This document shows, piece by piece, positions 22,234-36,200 of a DNA stretch of 64,000 nucleotides. Location: contig NC_030858.1 of assembly GCF_000208745.1 (NCBI RefSeq), positions 30,163,234 through 30,227,233 of the forward strand, given 5' to 3'. Below the pieces are notes generated by a model that made no database searches, was not told where the DNA came from, and saw only the letters and a list, made by a program, of their open reading frames with translations. How positions within the stretch are numbered: the stretch's first letter is position 1; each line of letters begins with the position of its first letter. The stretch is from Theobroma cacao (Eukaryota; Streptophyta; Magnoliopsida; Malvales; Malvaceae). The translations under genes were made by a program, and so were the position numbers.

Positions 22234-25200
22234 TCAAGAACTTTTCAAAGCTGATAATGCTTCCTTCGTTGTAGCTGAGATTACAGCATCTGAAGCATTT
22301 GGCAAATAATAATACTTCCCTGCAAGATAATAAATTTTATTACTTACATTTCATATGCATGGAAAACAATTTCAATGGACGCACCTTGAGCTACTCTTGC
22401 AATTTCCTTAGCAAATCCAGTTGAAACAAACTTGTTTTCTGTGTCAATGACAAGAAGGGACATTCCTGCTTTGTATATTTTCCCAGCCACTTCAAGAATC
22501 TCATCCTGCAGTATTTATATACATAAAATCGCATTAAAACAATTTCGTCAAACCCAGATAATATTCTGAAACCTTCATGTGTATCTTTCCGCTCATATCA
22601 CTAATAAATTATTCAAGGGTTCAAACAGAAAAGATCATGGCTCCATTAGATTTACAAACCTAGATAATATTTAGGGATGGTCATATATAGCTATTATGTC
22701 CAGTTAAAGCCTAAAACAGAGGCTCTATTATCATTGTAGCAACTATACTTGAGCCTACAGTCACCATGCTACTTCCTAGTTACAGTGTCATAATTTACCT
22801 TCAATTCCTGAGCTGAGGGTCTAGGGGCATCGGAAGCAGCGGCTTCTGGGTCAGTGGATCTTTTCAGCGATATGTTGGCTCTGCCATCAGTTATTGCAAC
22901 AATCATTACACGTCCCACATCACCACTTTTCTCTGCATTTAGCCCAACCCTGACAGCCTAACCATTTTAAAGTTTATAAGGGAATTAGAAAAGAAAACTC
23001 TGAATTTGTATCAAATTGTGCACTGAAAGGAATTTCATAGACAAGCTCAGGAATCACAGAGACATAACCATACAGTTATTATTCACAACAGAAGCATTGC
23101 AGAATAATGAGGCAACAATATTACAAACAGCCATGATGTAAAAGTCACTAACTACAAGTCAAAATGACAGGTAGCAAATGCGGAATAGTATGGCAAGGAC
23201 AGCCATTATGCATGTCACTGAATACAAGCTATAGTGAATCGTTTTGGTACAATCTGTGCCAGAAATTGAGGATTCAGTATATATACATACCATGCTTAAA
23301 CCATGAGCTAGGGGAGAGCCACCACCACATGGAAGTCTCTCAAGACGTTTTCTTGCCATTGCAATTGATCTGGAAGGAGGCAGAAGGACTTCTGCAGCAT
23401 CTCCACGGAAAGGTATAATGGAGACCTACTCAACATTACCAGAAAATTGAAACACATTAATAATCCAGAAATATTCATGATGCTTTCATTACATCAGTTT
23501 TAATGGTTTGATTTTTGCCGAACACTTAAGTGCATTAACGGATCCCTTAATATGAATTAACATTTAGCATCGTTTGTATGCTAGGAAGTTCAGAATAAAA
23601 TTGTCTCTAGTTTACCTGATCTCTGCTTGTATAACTCTCAGCCAGCAACTTAAGTGCAGCACCTTTAGCATTTTGCATTCGGTTCAATGCCATGCTCCCA
23701 CTTGCATCAACCACAAATATTACCTGACACGAAATATATATATATATATATGTTATGAACTCAAGCATAAGACAAGTTTTCATTAGTACTTAAATTGAAT
23801 TTATTTTACTATCTTCCTGCCTCATCGAGTGGCATGGTTAATAAACTGAACCAAAGCCAAAGGAGCAGATCCTAGTTAACACAATCTGCTTGAGCAATCT
23901 TCCCACATCAATTTTACTTCAATCATTATGCCTAAATAATCTGAAGGCATTCAGCTTCTTATAAATTAATTCTTTTATACTTCATGGTGAATACTGATAA
24001 ATTTGGGATATTGCTAACTTCTATGTGTTAATCGATGCCAATGGAACTTTAGAAACTTTTATCAACAAACCTCCTGTTAGATTATATACTAAAAAAAACC
24101 GTAAAGTAAAAAGAACAATGAAATACATAGAACAAGCAGAAGGTATTTCTTGATAAATACATAAAATTAATAATAGAAGTAAGAAACAGAAGTAGCTCAT
24201 CAATACCAATGCTCCTGCTTTTCTTGCCATTCTCTTAGCCCTCATGTCACTTTTCTCCACAAAAACTTTCCTACTTTTTTGAATATCTCTCTCCCTACGC
24301 AACTTTTGATATGGTGCAGCAGCTCTAAGTGTTGCATCAACAGCTAGTCTCTTCACTGGACCCTGTGGGGTAAACAATGCAGCTTATTCCAAAAATGAAG
24401 TTAAGAGTGGGCAAAAATAATGCATAGAAGATAGGAAAGAGTAAAGAAGATTGCTAATTCACCAGCCCATTTTGAGATTTCAACACCCTATTGGCAAACC
24501 AATGCACTCAATGATACAATAAATTTACTAGTCAGTTAACGTAAGGCAAAACAGTAAATAATATATGAATAAATAAAGAGGACGCAGGGTGTAAAAGAAT
24601 TAGAGAAAGGGGAGAAAGTAAGCAGATTCTGATAGGAACAGATCTAGCAAAAGGAAGAAGATTAACAGGCCTTGTAAGAAATGTTATACCCTTCATTGGG
24701 TTACACAAAATATTGGAAGTTTGGCTTGCAAAATATAGTATTTTTAACAGTCATTATATACTTCAAAAATATTTTGAATGAAGAATCTAGGAAGTTTTGG
24801 AAGCTAGTGGCATCCAGCCCCTTTATCTAAACTTACAGGGTTCAGGGAAGGGACAAGACTAACCTTCGGGAGCATTGGTTTAATATATCGGCCTCTATCC
24901 TCTGAGAATATAACATTCTTTGCTCTTCCAGCCTTCCCTCGTCTCCTCTGTGCTTGTTGTGCAAAGAAAAGTAGTTTCTCATCCACCAAACCCCCTTCTG
25001 CATCAAAGATAAATTCTTCAGGTATTTGCTCTTGTTGTTGCTCATTCTCTTCATCACTGTCATCCTGGTTGCACACAAAGCCTCGCATTTTAAGTAGACT
25101 TACTTCACTAGTAAAATTGTTTAGTTTTAAATAGAATATACAATGATAGCCAGGTCCTCAAGGAGAAGGATTTGGCAGATTTTAGTTGATTATAAACAAC

Positions 25201-28200
25201 AATTCCTCTTGATGTTGAAATCTTAATGTTAACAAACCTCTTGATCTTCCTCCTCATTTTGCTCCTCCCCAGATTCTTCATTTTGTGGAGGTGGAGGTGG
25301 AGGCGGAGGCTGTTGGTTTTGTTGATCTGGTGGGTTCTCATTTATAATGGAACGAGGAAGAATGACAAGCTCCACCTGCATTGGATATTGGATAACATAT
25401 CAACACAAATTTATTTGTAAGGTTTCCAATATTTTGCTTTTATGATGCAGACAAAAAACAGCAGGTACATCATGAAGCAGATACTTTTTCCTTTTTAACG
25501 TCAATATTTCTTCCCGACCACCCACCAAAGAGAGAGAGAGAGAGGAGAAGAGATGAAAGAGTATATATGATGCTCCAAAATAGAAATTTAATCAAGCAGA
25601 TATTTAAACCAGTGATTAGCAGATATTTTAGCAAAACCTGCAACGCCACAAAGAAGTATCATATGTCCCTCAAGTGTGAAACAGACATATGCCCAAAAGT
25701 TGGCTGCAACTAGGAAAGGGCAGAAGTAACAACAGCACATTGCATGACAAGCAATAAGAGGCAAGATTTGCTTTAAAATTTTGGAAATCAATCAGAAACA
25801 TATAAACAGGAGGTCTGGTGATGAATGGCTGAGAAAATTTGTTGCACATGTTCTCCAAACAGGTGAATGGAAAGTGTTAGTATCTAGTGCATCTACACAA
25901 TCACTGAGCAAAATCATAGTAGGAAAACTTAACAGCTTTTTTCAGGTCATCCACAGTGACTCTTTCACGTCCTTCCAATGCAGCCAAGCATTTTGCAACC
26001 CGAGCAGCATATAGCTCAGCTCTGTGTCCCTGTGAATCATTTGAGTATTAGTTATTTTTCCATACCTTGATTAAAATAATATCTTCCTATCCATCAAACA
26101 ATCTTCAATTAAAAAAATCCGAAAATTCATTATCAGGAAAACACAGTACGCATCAATCTTAACCTTTGCTATGTTCTTAAACTACAAAAACCATCATACC
26201 CTCATTTTTTGCTTAAGAATGGCATGTATTGGCAGCAACATTTGCCATTTTTCTTAATGGTTGCAGTTCATGAAGGTGATCCCCTACAGTGAGATAGTCC
26301 CCTACTTATTCTTTGCTAGTCTCTGACAGAAGTTTTATTGTGTTGTTTTTCTCTTTCTCCATCTTTTGTGCTTGAACAATACAAAGTGCTCCTCTGCTAT
26401 ATGTCCATCCAAATACCATGTTTTAAACATCCTACATTTCTTAAATCCTCAGTCTCTAACTACAAGAAAATCAGTGATGTTTCTTTCACAAAATATAATC
26501 ACTCCAAAGGATCTTCCAGTGATCCCAAGTCATTTTATCCATATGAGCAACTACACAGATTAATATGAAGCAGGAAAGTAGTGAAGATTCCAAGTCCCTG
26601 ATAAGAACTTAAGGAGCAGCACTCATAACTAAAACATTAGATTTTCCTAATAAAAATATCACTATACATCCTTGTTCCCAGGAGGAAGCTAGGGGCAAAG
26701 AACTATTTGCCTAAAGCTTTTGAGATTGAAGACTGATGGCTTCAGCTCAGTCAGCTTCTAGACATGTGGGACACTGATTCCTCTTCAACTGAGAGAATTT
26801 TTGGGTGTTACAGCATAAGAGGATTGGGAAGGGACAAGTTAGTGTAATTTTTGTTATTCAAAGTGGTTGGAAAATAAAAACCATACAAAATGTAATCTCA
26901 GCACCTGGCAACCACCTCGAAGGGCTTCCATAACCAGGTACTTTAATTGTTCTCGGCTGATTGTAACATCCTTCAAATACTCTCTCGCTAAAATGATCTG
27001 CGAATAATAAATGCACAAGAGACAAACAATATTCATCCTTCTGCATAACAAAGTACCAGAACAACCAAATTTCAGATACACATTAAATTAACAAAGGTTA
27101 GGGTTGAGAAGCAAGTTCTTGCTAAAACTTAATGGTAATCATGCAACTGAACTGCTGAAAAAATAAGGTGATATCAAAGTCATTAAACTTTACTAGCCAA
27201 ATGTTGCCATTTCAACTACTTACAGTACATTTTAGGATGAACTGCTCCCCTTGAAAAAAATTTTGAATCCTGACAGAGGACATTTAAGGGGTTCATTCTA
27301 TATACCTATTTTACAGGCAATAACTATTTGAACTACATAGCACTAAAGCCCACAAATATCGTAGAGAAACTTTCATAAAATGGACATAGAGATTTATACT
27401 TGTTCCCCATTAACTTACACAAAATAAACCCTCGAACTTTTTTCTATATAATTATGAGATCAATGTTTGTCAATATTAAGAAAGGTTGACCGAGTTTTAT
27501 ACAGTGGAAAATAGTCCTTGAGTGTTCTGGGGTACTATTTATAGTTAAAAGATGATGAAGCAAGTGCCGTCACATTGCAAAGAACTCAACATCTTGAACT
27601 TTTCTTGGTCTATGAACAATACGTTGAATTTGAGCACTTTATTACATACACAAGCTTTTGGGCATAAATGGATGAAGTATATACGTTAAAGCAAATGATT
27701 TCTTTTATACAGAAATTTTTTAAAGTCAACTCTTAAAGCTTTTGCAATCGTCTCTCATTCTAACGAAAGGTGGATTTTAGGAAAGCTCATCCTATTACTA
27801 GATTCAAAATCTGACTTAAAAACAAGCCATCAATGCCTGGTTACCTGAGTCTTAGCATACTCTGTTTCTTCCCCAACCATTTTAAAAACTTCATTGCTAG
27901 CTTCCTGAAATTGTGTTGCAATTCCAACTGCAGCAACACGATCTTCAAAACTCATTGGAAGATCTGCACTGCAGAGCAAGTATGCCATTAATAGAATGGG
28001 AGGGATATGTAAAAGCTAAGAACCCCATTCCGTCATCTAAAAACAAAATCTGTACCTCAAGTTAATTGCAATACGATCTAATAAATGTTCTCGTACAGCA
28101 CCCTCTTCTGGATTATAAGTAGCAATCAAGAGAGGTTTGCAAGGGTGCTTGAAACTGATTCCCTCTCTTTCCACAATATTAACTCCTTCGGTCAGTACAT

Positions 28201-29811
28201 TAAGAAGCAAATTACTAATGCCCTCATCAAGAAGATTAATTTCATCGACATATAATACACCTCTATGTGCTTCAGCCAGAAGGCCTGGTTGAAAAACAGT
28301 TGTTCCCGATTTCACAGACTCCTCAACATCAACAGATCCAATGAGTCTGTCCTCTGTGACTCCAAGTGGAATCTGGAGCAAGAGTGGACTGGGTATTTAA
28401 ACAATAAAAACAAGCTCAACAGCAAAGGTTTTCTTGCAAGAAATGTACCTGAACAAAAGGAGATCTGACAACTTGAGTTTTAACATTTCCATCAGAATCA
28501 TATTCTGCTTGCTGAGCTAAATCATCTTCCCACCTTCAGATATAAGGAAGACCAGGTCACTATCTTTAAAGGAATGAAAATGCAAAACTATTTTTGAATC
28601 AATTAGCCTCATATCTATTATCACAAAATCGGTGCAGTCTCAGTTTTTTAAAAGTTACAAGAGCTTAACTCAGAAGTTCTAGAGGCACCCGAGCATTTGG
28701 CTCATTGGTTGGTGCATAATCCCCCTGTCTAAAGAGCAGGGTTCGAATCCCCCCTCCGCCAATTATAAAAAAAAAAAAACTCAGAAGTTCTAGAGAAATT
28801 CTTCTAGCAGCAGAACATGGATTAACAATTCAAAAGAATATTGAAATATTCTCAGCAGGGACTGTACCAGCCACAATTTGGAGAAAAAATAAAAAAAAAT
28901 TAATACGACTCTTGAGCTTAGAAATTCATGTGTGTTTTTTCATGACCCTAACAATATAATGTACAAACTTATGTAGGGACAAATTCATTTCCAATTAAGA
29001 AAAACCAAAGTACTAATGTGATTATAACTGGTAAGAGTTCAGTGCTTGTACTCCTCTGGGCAGGCTGGATCTGCATTTGCTATTGAACCAACAACTACAT
29101 CAATGGGTGGCAAAATTGCATGCAACCCACGTGCCATCACTGTCTTGGCTGTTCCTCGCCTTCCCGAGATAGCAATCCCTCCAATCTCACGATCAATAGC
29201 CCCAAGTAAAAGTGCAGTCTTAATGGCATCCTGTGACAACGGTTAATCAAGAGTCAGATATGGGTAAGCATCTGACATATGACTATATTCAATTTTTTTC
29301 AAATCCATGTCCACTATTAAGCCTCCAAAATAAAGAATCAGAGTAATAAAGCACATACTTAAGTAAAATTTCCATTAAACTAGAACCTCTAAAATTTCAA
29401 CTAAAACCACGAGACATTACTTCATCAACAAAGACATACAATATCAATGACCCATTTTTTACTTCTTCTAAAGCATTTCCTTCCTTCCATATAAACAACA
29501 AATGAGAGAGAGAGAGGAACAGAGACCTGGCCAACCACGGCAGCTAAAGGGAAGTACTGTCTACCATAAGAACAAGAAGAGGGATCTTCAGAGGAAATGA
29601 CTGCCCCATTGCTTGAGTTTACCGTAGCATTTGAAGTAGCAAGAACACGGCGAAAGCGACTGCTATTGTAACTTTGAAAGCGTTTCTTCGGGTTCAAGCA
29701 AGAAGAAGAAGGGAAGAAGAGAAAGGGGTATGGCTTGAATAGGATAGGGGACGATTGAAGCTGAGACAGAGAAAGAGCAGAACAAGTAGAAGACGTAGCT
29801 GAAAAGGCCAT
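22234..29811 (-). CDS. CHLD: magnesium chelatase subunit D (ChlD)
   Basis: Fifteen exons, in order of translation: 29527-29811, 29052-29230, 28449-28533, 28056-28372, 27845-27968, 26905-26997, 25934-26029, 25238-25375, 24864-25064, 24207-24362, 23616-23723, 23291-23425, 22799-22957, 22385-22505 and 22234-22319 (2283 nt, 760 aa, the length of the Arabidopsis protein). A plastid transit peptide (about 1-60) is followed by an AAA+ region (altered Walker A GRRGTAKT at 118-125, VDEI at 225-228), an eight-proline run (416-423) with an acidic linker, and a C-terminal von Willebrand A domain with MIDAS motif DASGS (564-568). With ChlI and ChlH it inserts Mg into protoporphyrin IX, the first committed step of chlorophyll synthesis in the chloroplast. 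A GATA/I-box-like AGATAAG lies at 29864-29870, just before the start. Confidence 0.97.
28685..28777 (+). mobile_element. tRNA-like SINE with perfect 18-bp target duplication
   Basis: A 93-bp insert carries an A-box-like TTGGCTCATTGGTTGG and an exact B box GGTTCGAATCC (28740-28750), and ends in CCAATTATA plus poly-A. It is flanked by identical AACTCAGAAGTTCTAGAG copies at 28667-28684 and 28778-28795, the mark of LINE-assisted retroposition. It lies in ChlD intron 2, antisense to the gene. It is too short and too divergent to be a working tRNA. Perfect flanks suggest a young insertion. A relative is at about 46524. Confidence 0.85.
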
Positions 29812-30380
29812 TGGTTTTTAACAAAAGAAAGAATGAGAGAAAGCAAAATCTGTTGGGTTGCTTCTTATCTCTTGTAACGCAATCTCGTAATCTAATCTTT
29901 TCTCTTCTTCCGTTCCTTCCCCCGTCTGCTGCAACCCTTTTAACTGTTTCTTGCCTTGAGCTCTTTTTCTCCCACTCGCTGCGTCACGCGCGTATCCAGC
30001 ATTTTCTTCCTTTTTGTAAAGGAGGAATCTTATTTAAATAAATTCAAGGTGACATCCTAGGCCATTGGACCCCAAGGTGTCTGCTAAACAAAAGTACAGA
30101 AATGTTTTCAGGAGGAGAATCAAGAAAATGAAATCTTAGACTTAAATCTTCATGTTCATTCGACACACTGATTGATTTTACTGAATTAAACTATATTTTC
30201 AATTCTTATTTAAAAACTGTCGGATTGATTCCATGAGTTGAATATTAAGCTCCAAATCATTGTCCTGGTTCCTTATTTTTTGCAAGTCAACAATGAGTCA
30301 GTTTTCACTTTGTACTTTCTCGTAACACAATTGTAATCCATAATAGATTGCCCAAAGTCCGCTGTTAGAGAGGAAACCTG
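29812..30380. promoter_or_regulatory. upstream region of ChlD
   Basis: Pyrimidine-rich on the plus strand near 29870-29990. It presumably holds the ChlD leader and promoter (read leftward). A GCGTCACGCGCG sequence near 29980-29991 could be a TGACG-type site. No transcription start can be fixed. Confidence 0.35.
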
Positions 30381-30990
30381 TTAACCATGCACGAGTTGCA
30401 TCGCATCTCTAAGCAGTCCACCCGCTGCCGCTAATCCTGGTTGCCCTCTAGCACTACCATCTACATTCACCTTTACAAATGGTGCCACAGGCTTTGTCCA
30501 GCTAACCACTATTTCTTGCTTGATCCTTTGATGGTCCCAAGGTAAAATGTCCCAGGCTTCTTTGGATTTTGACCATATAATTTGCTTTCCATTATAAGGC
30601 CAAGAAAATTTGCCATCAAATATGAATAGATTGCGCCAAACCCAAAAACACCATAATGAGTAAATAAATATGGAACCCCATGGGATTTGTTTCATGCAAG
30701 AACAGCGAACTCCGCATGTTGGTCGGTATCCAACCTTGTAAATCCTGCTCAAAAAACCCGCTATTCGCCAGGCCTGGATTGATAGCTACCCACATCTGTT
30801 TAACTCTGCTGCAGTCACGTAACACATGAGCTACATTCTCTTCGGTTGACCCACAACATGAACAGGCAGATGAAGATAATAATCCTCTCGTTGTCAATCA
30901 AGAAGCAGCTGGTAAAGAATCATGAAGCAATCGTCAAATAATGTTGAACGGACCAATAAACTGCAACCACCAGTTTTGGTATGACTAACA
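30381..30990 (-). pseudogene. LINE (non-LTR retrotransposon) relic: zinc-binding and RNase H parts
   Basis: The frame 30616-30897 holds the reverse-transcriptase zinc-binding motif (CSCCGSTEENVAHVLRDC). A different frame, 30381-30752, holds the start of the RNase H domain (VKVNVDGSARGQPGLAAAGGLLRDA, with the first catalytic Asp). Upstream, 30900-30990 matches the preceding 'HDSLP' region with a stop inside. The frame change and the missing 5' part show a dead, truncated copy. Confidence 0.75.
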
Positions 30991-33238
30991 CTACCTAGTC
31001 GTAATGGATTTCCTTCCACCGCTCAGAAATATTTTTACAAATTTATTTTAAAATTTGTTTCTCCTCCTTGTAATAAAGACTAAACTGTAGAATTTTCTCC
31101 TCCTTAAAAGGAGCAATGAGCAGGAGCACAACTTTTAGTACATGATGATGCTTTAATCTCATTCAAACCAATGTACATAATTTTCATATTGATCATTTAC
31201 AAGTATAATACATAAAAATATTAGTACTATTTTATACATATATTAGTCAAAATATGGAAAAAAAAAAAAAAACAGGGCAAATTTTAACAAAGAACAATTG
31301 CTAGCATGGTAGTATTCAGGTCAGTCGCTTATATGTGCTTCCAACATCCAACGTACGTGCTTCCTTGTCTTGTCTAGAATGACACCCACCTATTCAAAGC
31401 CAAAACAAACAAATAACTTTAGTTCACTTGGAAATCACAACATGCTACAAAAATTCAGTCGATCCCAGCCCCTTCAACAAGTTCACCACCCATTACCTCT
31501 ATGAAGCAAAAACCTTCAAACATCCAACACCCCTTTTGTGATCAATACAATACAAATTACCACGCTCGGCTCACACTTGTTCCACCTATCTTATTAATAA
31601 CACACATTGTCAATAAAACTAAATAAATAATGCAAATGCTAAATTGCATATGATATTTCTTTGGTAAATCTAAAGTGAATATGTATTGTAGCAACTTTTA
31701 AATACCCTGCACCCACAAGTATTTCCCGAATCATTGGTCCCTAGACAAAATCAAGGTAGCCATGTAGTCACTTGAGCTTCATTATGGCAAATTTCAGTCC
31801 CCCACCTGGTGATGGCACCTACAACAATAGTCTTTTCATAAAAAATATAGTACATGTCAAATTAAATTTTATTCGGAGTGAAAACCTATTGGAAGAAATT
31901 CATTGTGTTCAACATACCCCGCAAAAGTACAACAGGATGAGATTCATGAGAAGATTTAAGAAAGCAAATGCCTAAAGATCCTCGTTACTAGATAAGGGCA
32001 GGGCACAGAGGGAGGGCTCTGAATCTTTCATGTGCTTCATTGTCTTCCAAACAACCACCCACTCTCCCCCCCCCCCCCCCCCCTTTTTTTTTCCCTAAAA
32101 GTACAAAAAAAAAAAAACAAAGGAAAGAAAACCATACAGAGAACAAATATAACTAACTTCGACCAGATTTTACATCATTATATACAAGAATTGTAGGAAA
32201 AAACTTACAACAATGCAGAAGGTATTACATATCGGCTACTAATCATGCTGTAACACATTGCAAGATTGTTCTTTGATACAATACTAACTTACGACACATT
32301 GACACCAGAAATCATGCATTCCAAAAATCAGCCCCTTCCCATAAAAAAGTACAATAATAAAGAAGATGGAAGGAAATTAAACTAGCCTCTAGGATCTGAA
32401 ATAGCTGTGATAAGATAAAATAACAATTAAAATGCCCACAAGAGCTTCAGCTACCACACCAAAACAAATCAAACAAACTCATGGCTATAACAGCGCAAGA
32501 GAGCAAAATAGCATGAGAACTTGAGAGAAGCAAACCTTTCAGGAATAAGAGAGTTTCTATAAAAATTAAAATTAAAAAAAAAATCACCATCACCACCAGC
32601 ATCAACAAACTACACCAGAACCCACTATGTTCGGTCACCTATGAGGATCATATTGCACAAGTGAGAAAAAAAAAGGGACAATAAAACATTCATAATATAT
32701 GCCCTCATGTCAACCAGAATTCAAAACTAAATGTAGAAGTCAAAGATCCAATAAGCAAACCCATGACTCCTACCAAAAATACTAACAAGAACAATAATAA
32801 GAAAAAAGGTTAAGAGGTGACTGTCACCTGCACTTTATCAGGCCAACCAACCAGTTCCAGAGGAATGAAATAATGCCGTCATGACAGGCCTCTGGATCAC
32901 CCATCGACTTGCATGCCATGGGGTTGTAGAAATGCGAGAAGGCTGGCCAATAGCTCTCATGGCTTCTCCCAGACATGCCTCCTGTCACTCTTTTCAACCT
33001 TAAAACCAATGCAATTAAGTGAAGCAATCTTCATATGGATCAGAGCATTATGATTCATAGGCTCAAATAAAACTTTTATTTTTCTGTTGGAAATGAATCA
33101 TTCCAATTAACCATTTAAGAATCTTCCATGATTTCAACATCAGAAAATTTACATGTAACCCTAGTCCTACAATAAATCTAGCCTCTACACCAGTCCCAGT
33201 CCTGTTACACCAATTAAATGTTAAACCATAAATCTAAC
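30991..33238. other. intergenic DNA downstream of the PTM-like gene
   Basis: Mostly AT-rich with no recognised gene; holds a long C run (32066-32083). The right part (about 32800-33238) may be 3' untranslated region of the PTM-like gene. A minus-strand frame at 32824-33005 lies between an acceptor-like and a donor-like site and could be an alternative last exon. Confidence 0.4.
32066..32092. repeat. C18-T9 homopolymer junction
   Basis: Eighteen C followed directly by nine T. Long poly-C is rare in plant DNA, and its true length is easily misread. Confidence 0.85.
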
Positions 33239-36200
33239 CTAAGTTGTTTTTCCTCCATCATCTAAAAATTCAACTGATGCCGCTAACTTATCCAGATGCA
33301 ACTCAGCAGAGCATCCATCTGCTACTGACTTTGGAAAGGTTGCTGTGTTCACCAGATCATCATGGGTGCTGTCATGACCCAAGGATGCCAATTCAGTCTC
33401 AAATGAATCCAGCTGAACATCGTTGGAAAGGCACTCTGCCTTATCGACTGCAGTTGCAGTTATATGTCCTGAATTGATTCTACTCTCTTCCAACGTAGAC
33501 TTCTCATCAGATGTTAGTGTATTTGGTTTCAATTCATTGTTAGAAATTTGCTGTGCATCTATACCCTGCTTCTTATCAAGTAAAGTCCCATTTGATTCTA
33601 ATTTATATTCCAAAATGGGACCCTGACTTGTTTCCAAACTGGTACCTAATTGCTCTTCCTTATGGAAGCACTCGTCATCATCTGCCAATAAACCTTGACG
33701 AGTTTCACTTGAAGGAGACTCTGTTTTTAAATTTACATGACATGGAGAAGGGAAAGCCCCATGTACTTCCTCAGAAGATTCAGTCCTAACACTATTTTGC
33801 ATCTCAGCCAATTGAGATCCATCAATTCTAGTGGCCACCATATTGGGACAGACAGGAGGGGTCCTCTTACAGCAGACATGACACCTAAATCCAATAATCT
33901 TGCTTTTGTTCTCTGAATTCAGTCCATAAGCATCTCCATGAAACCACTCTGCATAAATCATTTGAAAGGAATATTATGAAAACAAATGTACTGAACAAAA
34001 GTTTTATGCATCAACAGTCCATCTTTATAACAATAGACCACCAACAGTGAAAACAGATATAAAAATGATGAAAATCAATTACCTTCACAAATTTCACATG
34101 CAACATAGTTTGAACTGGATGCATATCCTGCTTCACAACAAAGAAGACATTTGGGTTGATTGAGAGAGACATTCATATGTTCAGAAGGGGCAAACAACAT
34201 TTTTCTTTGAAATTGCATCACCCGTTCATCGTCTGGCTTACTAGACAACCGAAGACCATTAAGCCAGTAACTATGATAAGCCCTTGTTCTCTTCTTCTGC
34301 CAAGAAGTGCATATCTTCGTTTTCTTAGGAGCCTTCTTCTTTGATTTCTGTTTGCTTTTCTTGCACCTACCAGGCTTTTTCTTTTGCACAGAAATGTATT
34401 TTATTTTCCTAGGTGAACGACGCAGTGGCACACCGGCAGCAACCTTTTTATCCTTCTGTGACCGCAGTGACATCCGTATGGCAATTGACTTTTTATTGTC
34501 TTTTGACCGCATCGATTTGCAATTTGTAGAGGCCTTTTTACTTTTTTGTGGCAGCTTTTTTGCACTTTTTGTGTTGGTCTTCCCCCCCTTTGTGTCACCT
34601 TTTCCTCTTTTTGCATCACTTCCCCCTCTTTTTGCATTAACATTCGACTTCCCATCTTGACATCGGTGGCACGTATACGTGCATTCAGCAATGATTGCTC
34701 CAGCAGATTTTCTAACATGCCTCTTATGAAAAAATCCTAAAATTATATCAAACTAATCAGAAATGTGAAAAAACATGCACATAGAAGCATGTGACAAGTG
34801 AGAAGCTTATAAAAGCAATACCATCAAGCATGCAGAGAATCACTTTCTAAAAGCATATGATGTATTTAAGCACAAGACAAATACACTTTAGCATAGAAGA
34901 GCACCACTTACCCTTACAAATATGACAGCGTACAGCTTCCCTGCCAATTTGATAAAAAAAAAAAATCAAAAACATAGTAAATAAGAGAAAGGTATTTAAG
35001 GGACAACAGACCATTAATGATTAGGCATTTAACTATGAAAATGTATATGCTTCAACGTGTATTCAAACCAAAAATTGATCTAATTCTGATCATTAATGAC
35101 CATTTTTTGGATGCTATGACATATTAAGTTTTGTTATATTACTAAATTGTCCTTTCATAACTTTTAATATTATCAAGTTTGACAAAAATCCGAACAAATT
35201 ATTTTAATCGGTTAAGTTTTCCTAATTACATCTACTTATTGCTTTGGTTGAGAACCATAAGGCAGTTTTCACTTTTCACATATTACTACTATTGCATTTT
35301 TGTTTACAAAAGCATGGATGTCTATAAACTTTCTTTTTGAATGAAATGAGACATTAAGTTTTGTTCTATTCCTACATTGTGCTATTATAATATTTAATAT
35401 TATTGAGCTCAATGTAAATCCTAGCAAATTGATCATTAAGGTCGTTTTCATTTATCTTACTAACTATTGCATTTTTATTTTGGAAGACCCATTATTTAAT
35501 TTTAAGCAAATTTTACTTGAAATGGTAAAAAAGAAACTTACTTAATCTCTTCTCGAGAAGAAAGTTATAATTGATAATTAAAATCACTTATTTCTACTTT
35601 CAAACTTTATATTTTAAATTTAAAAAGTGAACTTGAGCAAATATATTTAGACACAATGCATATGACTACAAATACTAGTTAGACCAATGTACAAATACAT
35701 CCCCTGACAATTACTCTTTTCTTCTTTCAAAGATCACATCAACCAATTTATTTTCATTTTTTACTCATGCCAGCAATAAAGAAACAACAATATCCCTCAA
35801 TTTCAAAGTTTTCAATCATTTGTCCATGAAGGGTTTTATTTCTATTCTTTCCTGGCACTTCTCTTATTGGTGCTTGAGTAACAACTGGGTAGACTTGAAG
35901 TTTCTAAATAATTCTATTCCTCTGAAGAAAAATAAAATACTTCCCAAATTTAGTCAGTACTATTATCTTGTAAAGGGATAATTATTTATCAACACCGGGG
36001 AAAAAAAACGTTAAGAAGTTTTATCATGCTCCAATATCTACCACTACATATCTTTTAAAGTCTTTTTTTTCAATCTTCTCAGTTATTAGCAATTTAGAAA
36101 ACAAGGACTGACAATAAAATTTGGGACAGGGAATCTTAGTCACGTCTGTTCTACCATAACTTTCCTCCAATACCACGAAACTGAGACACCATTAAAAATG

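Noticed and set aside
28685..28760. A tRNA gene
   Set aside because: The B box is good, but the acceptor stem does not pair, no proper anticodon arm is visible, and poly-A plus target duplication show a SINE.
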